Below, in pieces: positions 21,648 to 34,985 of a DNA stretch of 64,000 bases (position 1 is the first letter of the stretch; each line of letters starts with the position of its first letter). The translations under genes and the position numbers were made by a program. Source of the DNA: Linnemannia hyalina (Eukaryota; Mortierellomycota; Mortierellomycetes; Mortierellales; Mortierellaceae); NCBI GenBank assembly GCA_019671135.1, contig JAHRHY010000018.1, forward strand, positions 186,001-250,000, read 5' to 3'. The notes beneath the pieces were generated by a model. The model worked only from the letters and a program-made list of their open reading frames with translations, was not told the origin of the DNA and did not search any database.

Positions 21648-24600
21648 ATGCTGCCTCTGTCCAGCCAGTCGTCCCACGAGCTCACTGTCGTCGACGGCTT
21701 CTTTATCAACCAAGAGCAAGACCCAGATCATCAGCCCATCAACATCAAATCATCCCCGACAGACGCCCTCCTCTCTTGCCACGGTCGCCTCCTTCATTCA
21801 AACAATAACCACCTCCACCTCCACGGACAACAAGGCCAGACCCTCGCCCATCCCTCCGTCACTCTACACAGCCATCCTCTAAACCAACAACAACATCAAT
21901 CCCATCAATCTCCGCATCAAATGCATCATCAAGAACACCTCGAGCAAATCCGTCCAGACTCACCCACCTCCCTCGAGGACTCGCTCTCTGAAGGAAGCGT
22001 CGACTCCCTTTCTGTCGGCTCGACAGATTCTGCAGACATCCCTGATCCCCTCTTCCACCACGGCTTGAACAACAATAATAATAACAACAACGCACGCCCA
22101 CCTAGTTCCGACCGGAATCAATCCTCCTCTATCCTCACCCATCCCACCAGTCCATCCTCCAATGGCCTCAGGAGCAGGAACGAACAACAACACCTCATAA
22201 CAAAACCAAAGGCACTCACGCCACGTCTCTTGAACACCTTCGACAGTCCTATGATGGCCACCCCTCCTCTTTCCCCCACACGACAACCTGCTCCTTGCGA
22301 TTTCACTCAGGAGTCATCTGTTCAAGTGTCCTCTCAAGAATCTCATCCTGCCGTCTCTGTCGCCACCACCCCTACTGCGGCTACAGCCGCAACTGCAGCT
22401 CCTGAAAGATCGTCACCCACCAAGGCTCACAAGTCTGGATCAAGTAGCAACGGAAGTGGAAACCATGGTAACGGAGGAGGAGGACAAGGCGACCGGAGAA
22501 GAAACCAGGCAGCAGCCCGCTCAAGAGCAGAGTCTGCACCTCCTACTGCAAGGACAGCTTGGCCTGATCGACCTCCCGTTGATCCCACAGGACCTGTTGT
22601 TTCTGTTGAGCCTCCCCGGATACCAAACCAGCACCCATCGGCCCAGCCCGTGTCGGCCTGGAACTCGCTTCTCACTGGTGTGTCGCCAGTTCGTGTCAAC
22701 CCTCGACCCGTCGTCAGACCCCCAACACGGTCCAATGTTTCACCCTCTTCTAACGAACAACGGCGTCTTCAAGATGTGCCTATCATGCTGTCGCCTGAGC
22801 GGGAAGGGAGGTTGACGATGGAGATGTACAGTCTCTTTGAGGTATGTTTCAATGCATCTATCAGATGGATGATATTTTTCATTGGACCCCATGTATTTTT
22901 TGAGACGAGGGTGTGCTATTCCTGCGGGTGTGTGTGGACCGTACGATGTGAGCTTCCGTCTCCACGTGTGGCAACGCACTTTTGTTTTTGTTGTTTTCTT
23001 TGCGCCAAAGCGCCTGTCTTCATGTGGAGAGAGGAAAGAGGGGGGAAGAAGCACTGTATTCTTGTCTCCTAGTCTCCCCTTTCCTCGGCAAGAGTGCGCA
23101 GGGAGCGCGTATCTTGCCATGACACTCGCTAATCCAATGGACGCCTTTTTCTTTGGATTCATTAGACCATCTTACCCACCGAGGAGAGCCATCAGCGTAG
23201 GACGCGGCTCATCGGCAAGATTGAGGAGATTGTGGAGACAGAGTGGCCAGGACAGGATATCAGAGTGCTGCCATTTGGGTACGAGGACCATTTCATTTCG
23301 TCAGCTTTCCTCAGGATGGCCATGCCATAATACGAAAACGCTGCTGCATTTCCCGACCATGAACTGACTGATTGACTCGTTTTGTCTCTGTGTCCTCTCT
23401 CCCCCTCCGCCTCGTTTTATCGTTCATTACCGCTGCCACCTCCATACACAGGTCGACCATCAATGACTTGGGTACCAACACAAGCGACGTTGATATCTGC
23501 ATCTTGACTTCGTGGCTCGGATTGCAGGGTGTAGAGATGTTGGCTGAGGTGTTCCGCAAGCACGGCATGGAGAATGTTTTCTGCGTCCCTGGCGCACGAG
23601 TCCCCATTGTCAAGCTATGGGATCCTGAACTGTAAGCGTCTTATACCTATTCCATTGTCTGTTTGTTATGGATGAAATTTTTTCTAACAATTGCCCCGCT
23701 CCTGTATTTCCTCATAGGCAATTGTCGTGCGATATGAACATCAATACTCAGTTGGGCATCATGAATTCCAGGATGGTGAAGACCTATGTGGCGATCGACC
23801 ACCGTGTGCGCCCCTTTGCTATGATTATCAAACACTGGGCTCGCAAAAGAGTCCTCAACGATGCAGGTACGCTGTCTGACTTGACCTTTTCGTGCGTGTA
23901 CCATTTAAGCCCTCAATCTACTAACGAATCTTTATCTTTTGCGTTTGTCAATGCTTAGCTAATGGAGGTACCATTTCGACATACACCTGGATCTGCATGG
24001 TGATCAACTTTTTGCAAATGCGGTCGCCGCCCATTTTGCCGTCCTTGCACGACATGCCGCACGAGCTCTCTCCAGACAACCAGGTCATCAATGGAAACAA
24101 CACGTCATTCTTCAGCGACTTGGCCAAGTTGGAGGGCTTTGGCAGCGCCAACAAAGAGTCACTAGGAGGACTTCTTTACGCCTTCTTCAGAAAGTAAGGG
24201 CTTGGGGTCAATTTCGAATGCACATGGCAGAGTAATTAGGAGTATCCGAATTCACTTGGACCGAAAGCAGCGATATTCACATCTACCTTTCTTTTTCTGT
24301 ACATTACTTGCAGGTTCGCCATTGAGTTTGACTATGACCACCATGTGGTCTCGGTTCGTCATGGCTGCTATCTGACCAAGGAGTCCAAGGGTTGGCACTT
24401 GCCCGGAAAGCACTACAGGCTGCTCTGTGTGGAGGAGCCGTTCGACACCAGCCGAAACCTGGGAAACTCTTGTGACATGGCCAGTAGCAAGGGATTGAAG
24501 CATGAGTTCAAGAGGGCGCTGGATATCCTGAACCACAATGGTAGTCTGGATCAGGTATGCGAGCAGTGGATCTTCCCCTCGAGCTATTACCACAACACCA

Positions 24601-25817
24601 ACAATGGATACAGGAACTCGAACGGCAACGGACAGTTTTCGGGCAACAATACGGCGTCGCTTGGAAGGCGCTATGCTGCCGGATATCGGTCTCGCCCGCA
24701 CACTCGGGATACTTTTGATCGCAACGGGAGTCACAACAACGGCAACAACAATGGAGGAGGAGGTGGATCTGATGGATCAAGCGGGTCTTCTGAAAATTAT
24801 AAGTCCAATCGCTCGTACAACTCGTCTTCTTCCAACGCCAGCAACAGCAGCAACGGTAACGCGGAGGGCCGACAAGACAGGAACTACTATGAAAGGCGAC
24901 CTCGATCCAGCTCTGCCTCGGTTGCGACCTCGTCGTCTCTTCCTACGCCTCGACTCGTTGAAACTTTATTGGAAGATGTCAAGGAACACGGTGCGCAAGC
25001 AGAGAAGTCTTTGGAGGGGGAGCCAGTGTTAGAGTTGGCAAAGAGTGAGTCGGCCGGGAAGAACGACACCACGGGCCCCCATCATACTGGATCCAATCGA
25101 CTTCGTCGCGCCAGCGTACACTCGTCGGACAGTACTTCCGGATCCGGATCGCATTCATCGTCCACGAAACAAGGCGACAAGCCCAAGGCCCAAGGATCTC
25201 CAACGTCAGTGAACAACTCTCAACGTCGGGGCAAGCCATCAGCAACCAAAGGAAACAGCAGTGAGGGACCCAAGAGCAACAACACCAATGGTAGCAGCAA
25301 CCATGGCGGCAGTGGTAGCAGTCACGGTCGACAGAAGAATGGTCGATCTGGCAATGGAAGCCATCGCGAGAGTGGTGGGCATGGGAGCAAGGCACCTCGC
25401 GCGACTGTAGAGCTTTGTTTGGCTGATATTGCAAAGACGACACCTCATTTGTTTGCTGGCAGCAAGTCTGAGACGTCACTGCCCGAGTCTTCGGATGCCC
25501 CTTCTTCAGTTTTTGTTGGTGCTGGAAGTGATGTGTTGGAAGTTGCTGCAGACGCTGCGAAGAAGAAGAAGACGGGCAAGAAGAGTTTGCTTTGGTCGAC
25601 TAACTCGAACCGAGGAGAGTCTGGCCCCAACCAGCATCATCATCATCACCAACAGCACCATGGCCATCGTGCATCGAAGCTTCAGGAACACCACAATCAT
25701 AACCACAGCCACAGCCAAAAGACGACAAGCCATTCGACCAAGACCAAGACGACACGGGTCGATGAGGCTGGCCCTCTAGGTGACTCTACCGGCGACACCC
25801 TTCCTCGATCCTCATGA
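21648..25817 (+). CDS. Cid1-type non-canonical poly(A)/poly(U) polymerase
   Basis: Six exons (21648-22841, 23166-23278, 23452-23631, 23718-23866, 23959-24193, 24314-25817) give 1124 residues. This DNA polymerase-beta-like nucleotidyltransferase family adds A or U tails to RNA. The catalytic core starts near residue 385. It has LPFGS, then SDVDI with two metal-binding aspartates (about 448 and 450), and a third at CDMN (about 501). The central domain follows, then a PAP-associated segment containing WHLPGKHYRLLCVEEPFD. A low-complexity Gln/His/Ser/Pro N-terminus (about 390 residues) and a Gly/Ser/Asn/His-rich C-terminus (about 370) flank it, suggesting RNP-granule association. Uridylation versus adenylation cannot be told from this reading. 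Convergent with URA4. Confidence 0.9.
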
Positions 25818-25820
25818 TCC

Positions 25821-25857
25821 CCTTCCTTCCTTCTTTCTTTCTTTCTTTCTTTCTTTT
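25821..25857. repeat. (CTTT)n microsatellite
   Basis: A short CTTT/CCTT tract just after the polymerase stop codon, in its likely 3' UTR. Confidence 0.85.
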
Positions 25858-26148
25858 TGTTTTTCAACTATATCCATATTTTTTTTTTTTGGGTATTTGG
25901 CACCTTTTTTTTGGCTTTCTACTCTGTACATCTTTCTCTTCTCTCCACTCTACTCTTTTTGCATCAATCCCCGTACACAGTTACACTACTCCTTTTAATC
26001 CCTGCAGCTTCCTTACACCTTTTCAGCACATAGCACATACAAAACCCAAAAAAAAAATAGAAAAAAAATATTATGTAAAGCACAGTTCTTTATGGGATTA
26101 ACGAGAAATGAATATGTGATCGGGAGCAAAGTAGACCTTGTACAAAGC

Positions 26149-27815
26149 TTAGTTGATAGAAGCAATCTTCCATCCAAGGGGCTTGCCAGCCATAAAAGGC
26201 ACAACATCACCCTTCTCTCCCACAATGCCCTCGCCTCCGAAACTGTACTTCTGGGGCGCGTTCCATTCCTCACGGACAAGCTTAACCTCTCCAACCCACT
26301 TTTCGTTCTTGACCTCATAGAATGCTCGTCCGAAATCGCAGGCGAATCCACGGAGACGGTCGAGGGCACCGAAGGATTCGAGGATTGTTGCGAGGTAGGG
26401 GAGGACGAGGGGGGTTGTGAAGACTCCTGCGCAGGAGTCGGGGCCTTCCTTTCTGTGAGAGGGGTGGGGTGCTGAGTCTGTTCCGAGGAAGAATCTTGGG
26501 TGTCCTGTTTTTTTTTTTTGTTGGTTTCGTTGGTTTGTTGTTTGGTTGGGTTGGATCGATCATACAAGTGTAAAAGAAAAAGAAAAAGAAAAAGAAAGAA
26601 AAAAAACACAACAAGGTTAGTTTCGTTGATAGGCAACATACCACAAAACATAACACGAACCACCAATGATCGCCTCCAGTAAAGCCATTCAAACAAGAAT
26701 AAAAGAACTTGCCTTCCTTGATAACGTTACGAAGCGCCGCGCGATCGCTGGGATACTTGGCCACAGGCTTACAGAAGTTATGGCACTTGCCTGCCCAATC
26801 ATCCACAATCAACTGCAAATGGTGGACGGTGATCGTGCATCCGACAGTGTCACCGAGGGACTTGACCATTTTGACGGCAGCCTCGGTGGTGGCGTGTTCG
26901 AGGATGATCTTGAGTTTGGGGAAGGCCAGGTGGATGTCCTTCAAGTGGCTCAAGAACTTTTCTTCGGCGTTCATCACACACACGTTCTGTTCGTTGTTGT
27001 TTTTTTGGTTTTGGGAGAAGAGTGAGAGAGTTGAGGTGAGTTGAGCGTTTTGATGAGGTTGTTTTGAGGACAGATGGTGGGTGAGAACAAGAAGTGGGAG
27101 GAAAACGTACCTTGTCGGGGTCGCTGGGGATCTCGCCGTGGAGGTTGAGGACCATACCCTCCTCTTCCATGGCCTGGAAGACGGGGTAGTAGATGTCGTA
27201 ACTCTCAATGCCCGACTCGCTATTAGTCGTCACACCGCGGGGGTACGACTTCACACCTATCATGCACCATAAACCATAGTAGCGATAAGTTCCCACGATC
27301 TATTTGAAAAAAGATGATCCCGCTAAGTGGAAAGAAAGGGGAGCATAGTAACAAGAAGGAGAGAAAACGTACCGCGAACACCAGCCTTGGCGGCCTTACG
27401 GATCTCGTCGGGGGTGAGGGCGGGGTTGAGGTAGAGCGACATGAGGAAGGTGACCTTGGGCGACAGGGCCTCCAACTCAGCCTTGTAGGCGACAGCCATC
27501 TCCGTGTTCGAGATCGTAGGCTGCAAGTTGGGCTATTTGTCATTACATATGCACATATACCAAGCAGAGGTTAGGCGACGGGTTGGGATATTCGTCAATT
27601 GACATCATCCCGAGCAAGTGCGCTATCGAAAGGCTAGAAGGCAACACGCCAGAAAAAAAAAGCAAGGCAAGGAAAAAAAGAAGAAAGAAGGTTACCATGA
27701 CGTAACAGATCGAGACACCACCCTCGGCGACGGCGGGGGTGACCATGGTCATGAGCGAGCCCTGACGGAGGTGAATGTGCATGTCTGCCGCAGTGGGGAG
27801 AGTGATGGTGTCCAT
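26149..27815 (-). CDS. URA4: Dihydroorotase
   Basis: Five exons (27696-27815, 27373-27532, 27111-27256, 26713-26986, 26149-26504) give 351 residues, the normal length for the monofunctional enzyme. It closes carbamoyl-aspartate to dihydroorotate in pyrimidine synthesis in the cytosol. Visible zinc-site residues are the HIH pair at 13-15, the Lys of VKSYPRG (96) that is usually carboxylated, the His of NLHGE, the His of ILEHATT, and the Asp of GTDSAPHP (243). Intron 4 uses a GC donor (GCAAGT) with a poly-T/AG acceptor; reading through it as coding would destroy the catalytic Asp block. Transcribed in the same direction as RVB1, whose stop lies 229 bases upstream. Confidence 0.96.
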
Positions 27816-28044
27816 GGTTGTCGTTTTTGCTTGATCTGTCGTGAAGGAGTGAAGAAGAAAGCGGGGTAATCGGATCTCCTTTACTTTAAAAAAGTGGTTC
27901 GGTCACTTTTTTGTGATCGTGACTGCTGATGGACAACAGCTCCTCTAACAGTTGTGCTTTGTGTTTATGTTTATTCAAGCTTGCTCCCTCCTATACCTCA
28001 GCTCCATCAAAAGCCCTAACCCTCAACGAACCATTGCCTCCATC

Positions 28045-29883
<1,839 letters not shown>

Positions 29884-30887
29884 GGTGGGTTTAGTATATG
29901 TTGTTGTTGTAAAGTAAGAAAGCGGAGAAGAGTGTCAAGGACAGAGAGTGTGAGTTGGTTGGTGGCGATGGAATGAAGTAAAGAAGTAAAGAAGTAAAGA
30001 AGAAAAAAAAAAGAAAAGAGCAATCAAAAAGTGCGTGGGTTTGTTGTTCACCTTTTTTTAAGCCCGCCATTGACGGTGGTCACGTGTGAGACTGCTTTTT
30101 CACTTCATTCCTCAAGTGTGAACTAAGACAATTTTTTTTCTCTGAAGGTGGAACAAGAAGGAAAGATCATCCTCCCCTTCTCTTCCATTGCTCCTTTCAG
30201 GCACCATTCCTCTACATCAGATCACCTCCCCTACTACCCTTCACCTAATCCATTTACTTGCACTTTACATGGCTCTACCTGTCTACTGCATTCACCAGCC
30301 CGCCTTGCCCAGTTGCGATCTGCCATCACTGCATCCCCATGTGTCGCCCTCTTTCTATACTAATATGCGCCACCGCATATCACCACATACCATGACGAAT
30401 GATAATAAAGGAACCCCTTCCCACTCTAACCCGGACCCAGTCCCTTCAACCAGCACTTCAGCTCACACCTTTGCTTCCTTTCTATGACCCTCGGAAGACT
30501 ACTTAAAGAAAAAAATTCTTTCTTCCTCTCTTTTCTTTCTTCTCTTTCTTCATCCCTCCTCTTCTCCCCTCAATAACACCTTGCGTCCTTCCTGCTTGCT
30601 CCCTTCTCTCGGCCCGCCATTGCACTCTCTTGTAACCCACGTTACCATCTACTACTACGCCCACCAACAGCCACAACCTGATCAGCATCCATACCCCCAC
30701 ATTCTCACTTCTCATCCCCACTCCGCCGCTCTCTCTCACACTGCACCTGCATCTCTTGGCACCTGGCTACCCTACACTTTTTTTATTTTACTTTTCTACA
30801 ACACCGGCTCATCGCTTTGCCTCTTGGTGCTCCGCCCAAACCCTCATTCACATTCCCACTTCCAACTGAAAAAAAAGGAAACCACAA
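29884..30887. promoter_or_regulatory. Divergent promoter of RVB1 and the F-box gene
   Basis: About 1 kb between two start codons in opposite directions. It contains a (AAAGAAGT)-type run near 29975-30003 and a long C/T-rich leader before the F-box ATG. No specific operator is claimed. Confidence 0.45.
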
Positions 30888-33800
30888 ATGACCGTGCATC
30901 AGTCCTCTCCTGTTCTCCTTGCCAACAGCAACAACAACGAGGTCAACCACATGCTTGCCCTTACTACTCCCACCTGCAGGGACCCCATGACTTTACCTCC
31001 TGGTAAGTTTTTTTTGTTCTTTTTTTTCTTCTTTCGTTCCTTTTGTTTTGAACAGTGGAGGGTGATCACTCGGAGCACTTGAACAAGGCCGGAGGCGGAG
31101 ACGTTAAGCCTTGTAGCTGAAGTACCTGCTTTAAGAACAACTAGCTACCCCCTCCCTTCGTTCTTTGTTGTTTGGAGTGTGTTACGGGGTGGTCATTGTT
31201 TCTCCACTTGCTTACATACCTGTGTGTGTGCGTGTGTTCAGGGTACCACCGAGTGGCACTGCTATTGACTGGCATGGTGGTGGCAATGGACATCCATCTC
31301 TCAACTGTCAGTCAGCATACCAGTCAGGCAGCGCCATCTACCTTTTGTTTGCTCTCTCTTTTATATTAGCGTGTGTGTCCAAAATAGTTGCTAGTGGTCC
31401 ATGGTGGCCATGATTCAAATCGTTATGCTCTCCCTCTCCTTCCTATATTCTCCTTGTGCGACCTGGTCTAAATTGCCCTTTCCCCTCAGACGTCATGGAT
31501 GACTACCACCCACAGCACTTTGACCAAAGGACCACAACAAAAAATCATTTTTATTCTGTCCTTCCTCCTGAACACACAGGGAACACACATGGAACACACA
31601 GACATACTTCGCCCCTTCGGATATTAATTGCATTCATCGCCGTTCAGCCAACTAGCCCTCCCGATCCCATTCCACTTTTTTTTTTTTTTTGTTCAGCTCA
31701 GCTCACACCCTCATTCATTTTGCAACAAACGGACCAACGGACCCTTGTTTCGCTTTGACCATCATTACTCGCAACTCACTCTATTGTATTACGTTTTTCC
31801 TCTTCGTCTGCGTCACACTTTAAATAGAGATCCTTAGGTGGATTGCTTCTCATCTCCAGAGCAACCGTCATGCCCTGCACGCTTGTCTCCTGGTCTCCCG
31901 CGCTTGGTCCCAGGCCGCAGTCGAGTACCTCTACAAGGCCGAGCACATGATGGGCGACTATGACTTTCGATCATTCTCCTCCATCTCAGTCCCCACCTTC
32001 GCCTTTGAGAGTCTCACCCTGGAGGACGATCCTGTTACTCTGGTCTCATTGGGCATTCCCCGGATCCCCATCGGATCAGCAGCCGTATTCTCGAGCAAGG
32101 AATCCTCCGATCTGTCCCCAGCCATGGTCCCCCTCCAGCAGTCCTCAATCCAGACACACAACAAAACAAGAAACGATCTCGAGGGTTTCCGCTCTGAAGC
32201 CCGCTCGCGCCTTTTGCTGAAGAGAACCCTCGACGCCTCCCTCCTCCATGATGCACAATGCTCCTACGATTACATCTCCTACCTCAACAAGGTCTCATGT
32301 CCCGTAAGTCTTCTTTTCTTTTACTTGTCCCATATTGTATGTGTGCATTGTTTCCTACAACGTAACTAATCGTCTCTTTCTTCCTACCGAATTGGTATAT
32401 ATGTAGTGGTTCGTTGATTTGATCCAAGATTGGAATCCGTTTTGCTCAAACTGGCGCGGAACGAGCTCGAGGGGACAGATGACGGATCACTCTGCAGACC
32501 TCCTTCTCGACTCAGAGCCATCCATTGCTCGACAGGAACACTGCTTCAACCGTTTGGTGCGCAAGGTCTCAAAGCGCTGTCGATTCGTTGACGAATTCAG
32601 GTCCAGCAGCATGGTTCACCCCAACACACTTATCTATGCCGTCCAACACTTTCAGAAACTCACCTGGGTCGATCTCAAGGATTGCCAGGAACTGAACGAT
32701 GATGTCTTCAAGGCCCTTGCACGCACAGTCCGTGCTCTCTCCTATCTCCGACTGCCTGGTAGCAAACTTAAGAATGTGTCTGCTCAAGCCATTTCCGATG
32801 TGATCTTGGCTCAGAAGAAGAACACGCTCTGCCAGTTCAAGGTCATTCACGGAACCAACATCTTTGAGGACGACTCAATCCTCAAGGCCATTGGCGAACA
32901 ACACGGCGGATCCATGAAACGACTGACGTTGGCCATCAGTGAGCTTGAACATTCGGGACTTCAGGAGTATGGCCCTCTCTGCACTGGTTTGGTGTCGCTC
33001 AATCTCGAGTACACCTCGGGAGTTACGGATGATGTCTTACTCCCCATCCTCGATACTTGTCGCCAGCTGGTCAAGCTTGACCTCACGGAGACCGATTGCA
33101 CTCAGGCGACTATCCAGGGACTTTCGACTGCCTCGGATGCAACTATCCCTCAGGCCGGTCGCTTTGCCACCATGAAGCGCCTAATTCTCAACAACATGGA
33201 TGCACCCTTTACCACCAACATCTTCCTGGCCCTGGCGGATGCCTGCCCCAACCTAGAGGAGCTTCACATGAACAGCATCCTCGCAGACTCTTTTCAAGAC
33301 TTTCAGCCATTTATCATTAAGATGACCAAGCTCAAGGACCTGGACATTGGCAATGTGTTCCCCGAGTTGGCGGACGCCAACATGATCAGCATTGTCGATG
33401 CCCTTCCAGACTTGCGCTGGATTTCTGTCGCCAACACACAGATCACCAACGTCTCGCTTGCATACTTGGCAGAGAAGGCTTCCAGTCTATGCGATCTCTG
33501 TATTCTCGGATGCGACCAGGTGACGAAGGAGGGATTGATTGCCTTCTTGGACAATATGACTAACAAGGCGGGATTCCGTCGACTCGATATTGCATACTGT
33601 CGGTTGGACGAGGCAGCGGTTACAGAGATCCGGGAGAAGGCCAAGGAGCTGACGATCCAGCATGGATTGAATGAGTTGATTGAGGTTGAGGGCGATGACC
33701 AGTTCGCCAACAGCCTTACTGACGAGGAAGGAGAACGAGAAGAGGGAACTGAAGATGATGATGAAGAGGGAGAAAATGAAGCTGGAGAGGTCGAAGGCAC

Positions 33801-34035
33801 TGTTGAGGATGCAGAGGATGAGGAGGGTCAAACTGCCCTTGAGGAAATTGAGGAAGATGAGGAGGAGGTTTTGGTGACTGGACTGGATGCAGCCATGATC
33901 ATGAACCAGGACTCGGAGAGCGAAGCAGAGCAGGCAGACGAGTCCTCTGAAGATGAGGAGGACCTGAGCGACTACAGCGATGCTTTCTCTGATGTCGACG
34001 AGGACGACCTGAGCGACGTGGACCTGGATCTATAG
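30888..34035 (+). CDS. F-box and leucine-rich-repeat protein with acidic tail
   Basis: Three exons (30888-31002, 31828-32303, 32407-34035) give 739 residues. The first junction assembles a clean F-box: LPP at the end of exon 1 joins EILRWIASHL, followed by ALHACLLVSRAWSQAAVEYLY. F-box proteins bind Skp1 and choose substrates for SCF ubiquitin ligases. Residues about 220-630 contain irregular leucine-rich repeats (blocks such as LTWVDLKDCQELNDDVF and LVKLDLTETDC), the usual substrate-binding surface. The last 110 residues are mostly Glu/Asp. Intron 1 is 825 bases, far longer than its neighbours here, and might hide an alternative exon. The substrate is unknown. Confidence 0.85.
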
Positions 34036-34088
34036 TAAGCACATTTCAGCAGTGGTCGCCTTCCCCTTTTTAACATAAAATAGGGCGA

Positions 34089-34122
34089 CACACACAAAAA
34101 CACAAAAACACAAAAACACATA
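34089..34122. repeat. (CACAAAAA)n short tandem repeat
   Basis: About four copies of an octamer, 55 bases after the F-box stop. Confidence 0.7.
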
Positions 34123-34419
34123 AAATAAAAATCACTACAACCAAGAACGATCAAAATGCATGCATGTATGACAAGCCATTCCTATTTAATGTTTGGGGGA
34201 CGCAAGAAAGAAACTACAGTTCACAACTGTAACATAAACCTGTGTTACTTTAGGGATGGTGCCGATTATTCCGGTTGGGCGGTCAAAGAATCCACCATCT
34301 TTTTTGCGTGTGGGAGCTAGAGTGTAAGTGCAATTCAATTGTGCCCTGGAATTAACTGGGGCCGAGGGCGAGGGGAGACTTTCAGTTCGCAACTGAAAGA
34401 ATGTGACCGTGTATTCTTC

Positions 34420-34985
34420 CTCATTCTTCATCTCTTCTTCTCTCCCTCTCTCTCCGGACACACACATATCCCAGTTATACCTTCACTCTCCCATTCCCTC
34501 ACCACTCACATCCAACAAGACACCAGCCTCTTACTTCCTCCCCCGAATCAAGAGCTACCAGAATGGCTACAACCACCACTCCGGCGACTCGCGTTGTCAA
34601 CTACGTTCGCTGATCTGCACTTGGCACCAGTGGCCAGGCCATCAGGATCCGCTCTAACTTTTTTGAGGCCACGCAGCTGCCCAACAACATGATCCACCAT
34701 CACGATGTCACCATCACCCCTGATGGACGGAGTTGTCGTCTTTTGGAACCCACAGTCCGACGAGCCTGGCCATACCGGTCGACACGAGGTTGTCACTTCT
34801 TGTTAGAACCGGATCTTGGAGGGTTACAATGGTCGCGACGGTTTCAGCCTCTGTTGAGTTGGTCTGGGACACTAACATTGGCATGCTCGGCGCGCGGCAG
34901 GTATGTGGATTGACGTTGTCGTTGGTCTGGAGGCTGGTAGTCGGAGACTGCTGAAGCAACGATGGCTTTTGAGTGGGATGAAGCG
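34420..34985 (+). pseudogene. Chimeric relic: Argonaute 5' end fused to a NACHT-WD40 3' end
   Basis: 34420-34725 aligns closely with the leader and first 54 codons of the intact Argonaute at 43350-43650, including the start context (ATG 34563). An in-frame TGA at 34611-34613 replaces the CGA found in the intact gene. At about 34725 the match stops, in mid-exon. From about 34800 to 34985 the sequence instead resembles the extreme C-terminus of the WD40 gene: SVELVWDTNIGMLG here against SVDLIWGSDIGMLG at 42568-42609. It is interrupted by stops and frame changes. The Argonaute half is certain by eye. The WD40 half is a shorter match and less sure. Not expected to make a functional protein. Confidence 0.75.

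Noticed and set aside
26315..27208. 297-residue minus-strand frame
   Set aside because: It reads through two dihydroorotase introns and includes out-of-frame text; the spliced model preserves all catalytic motifs.
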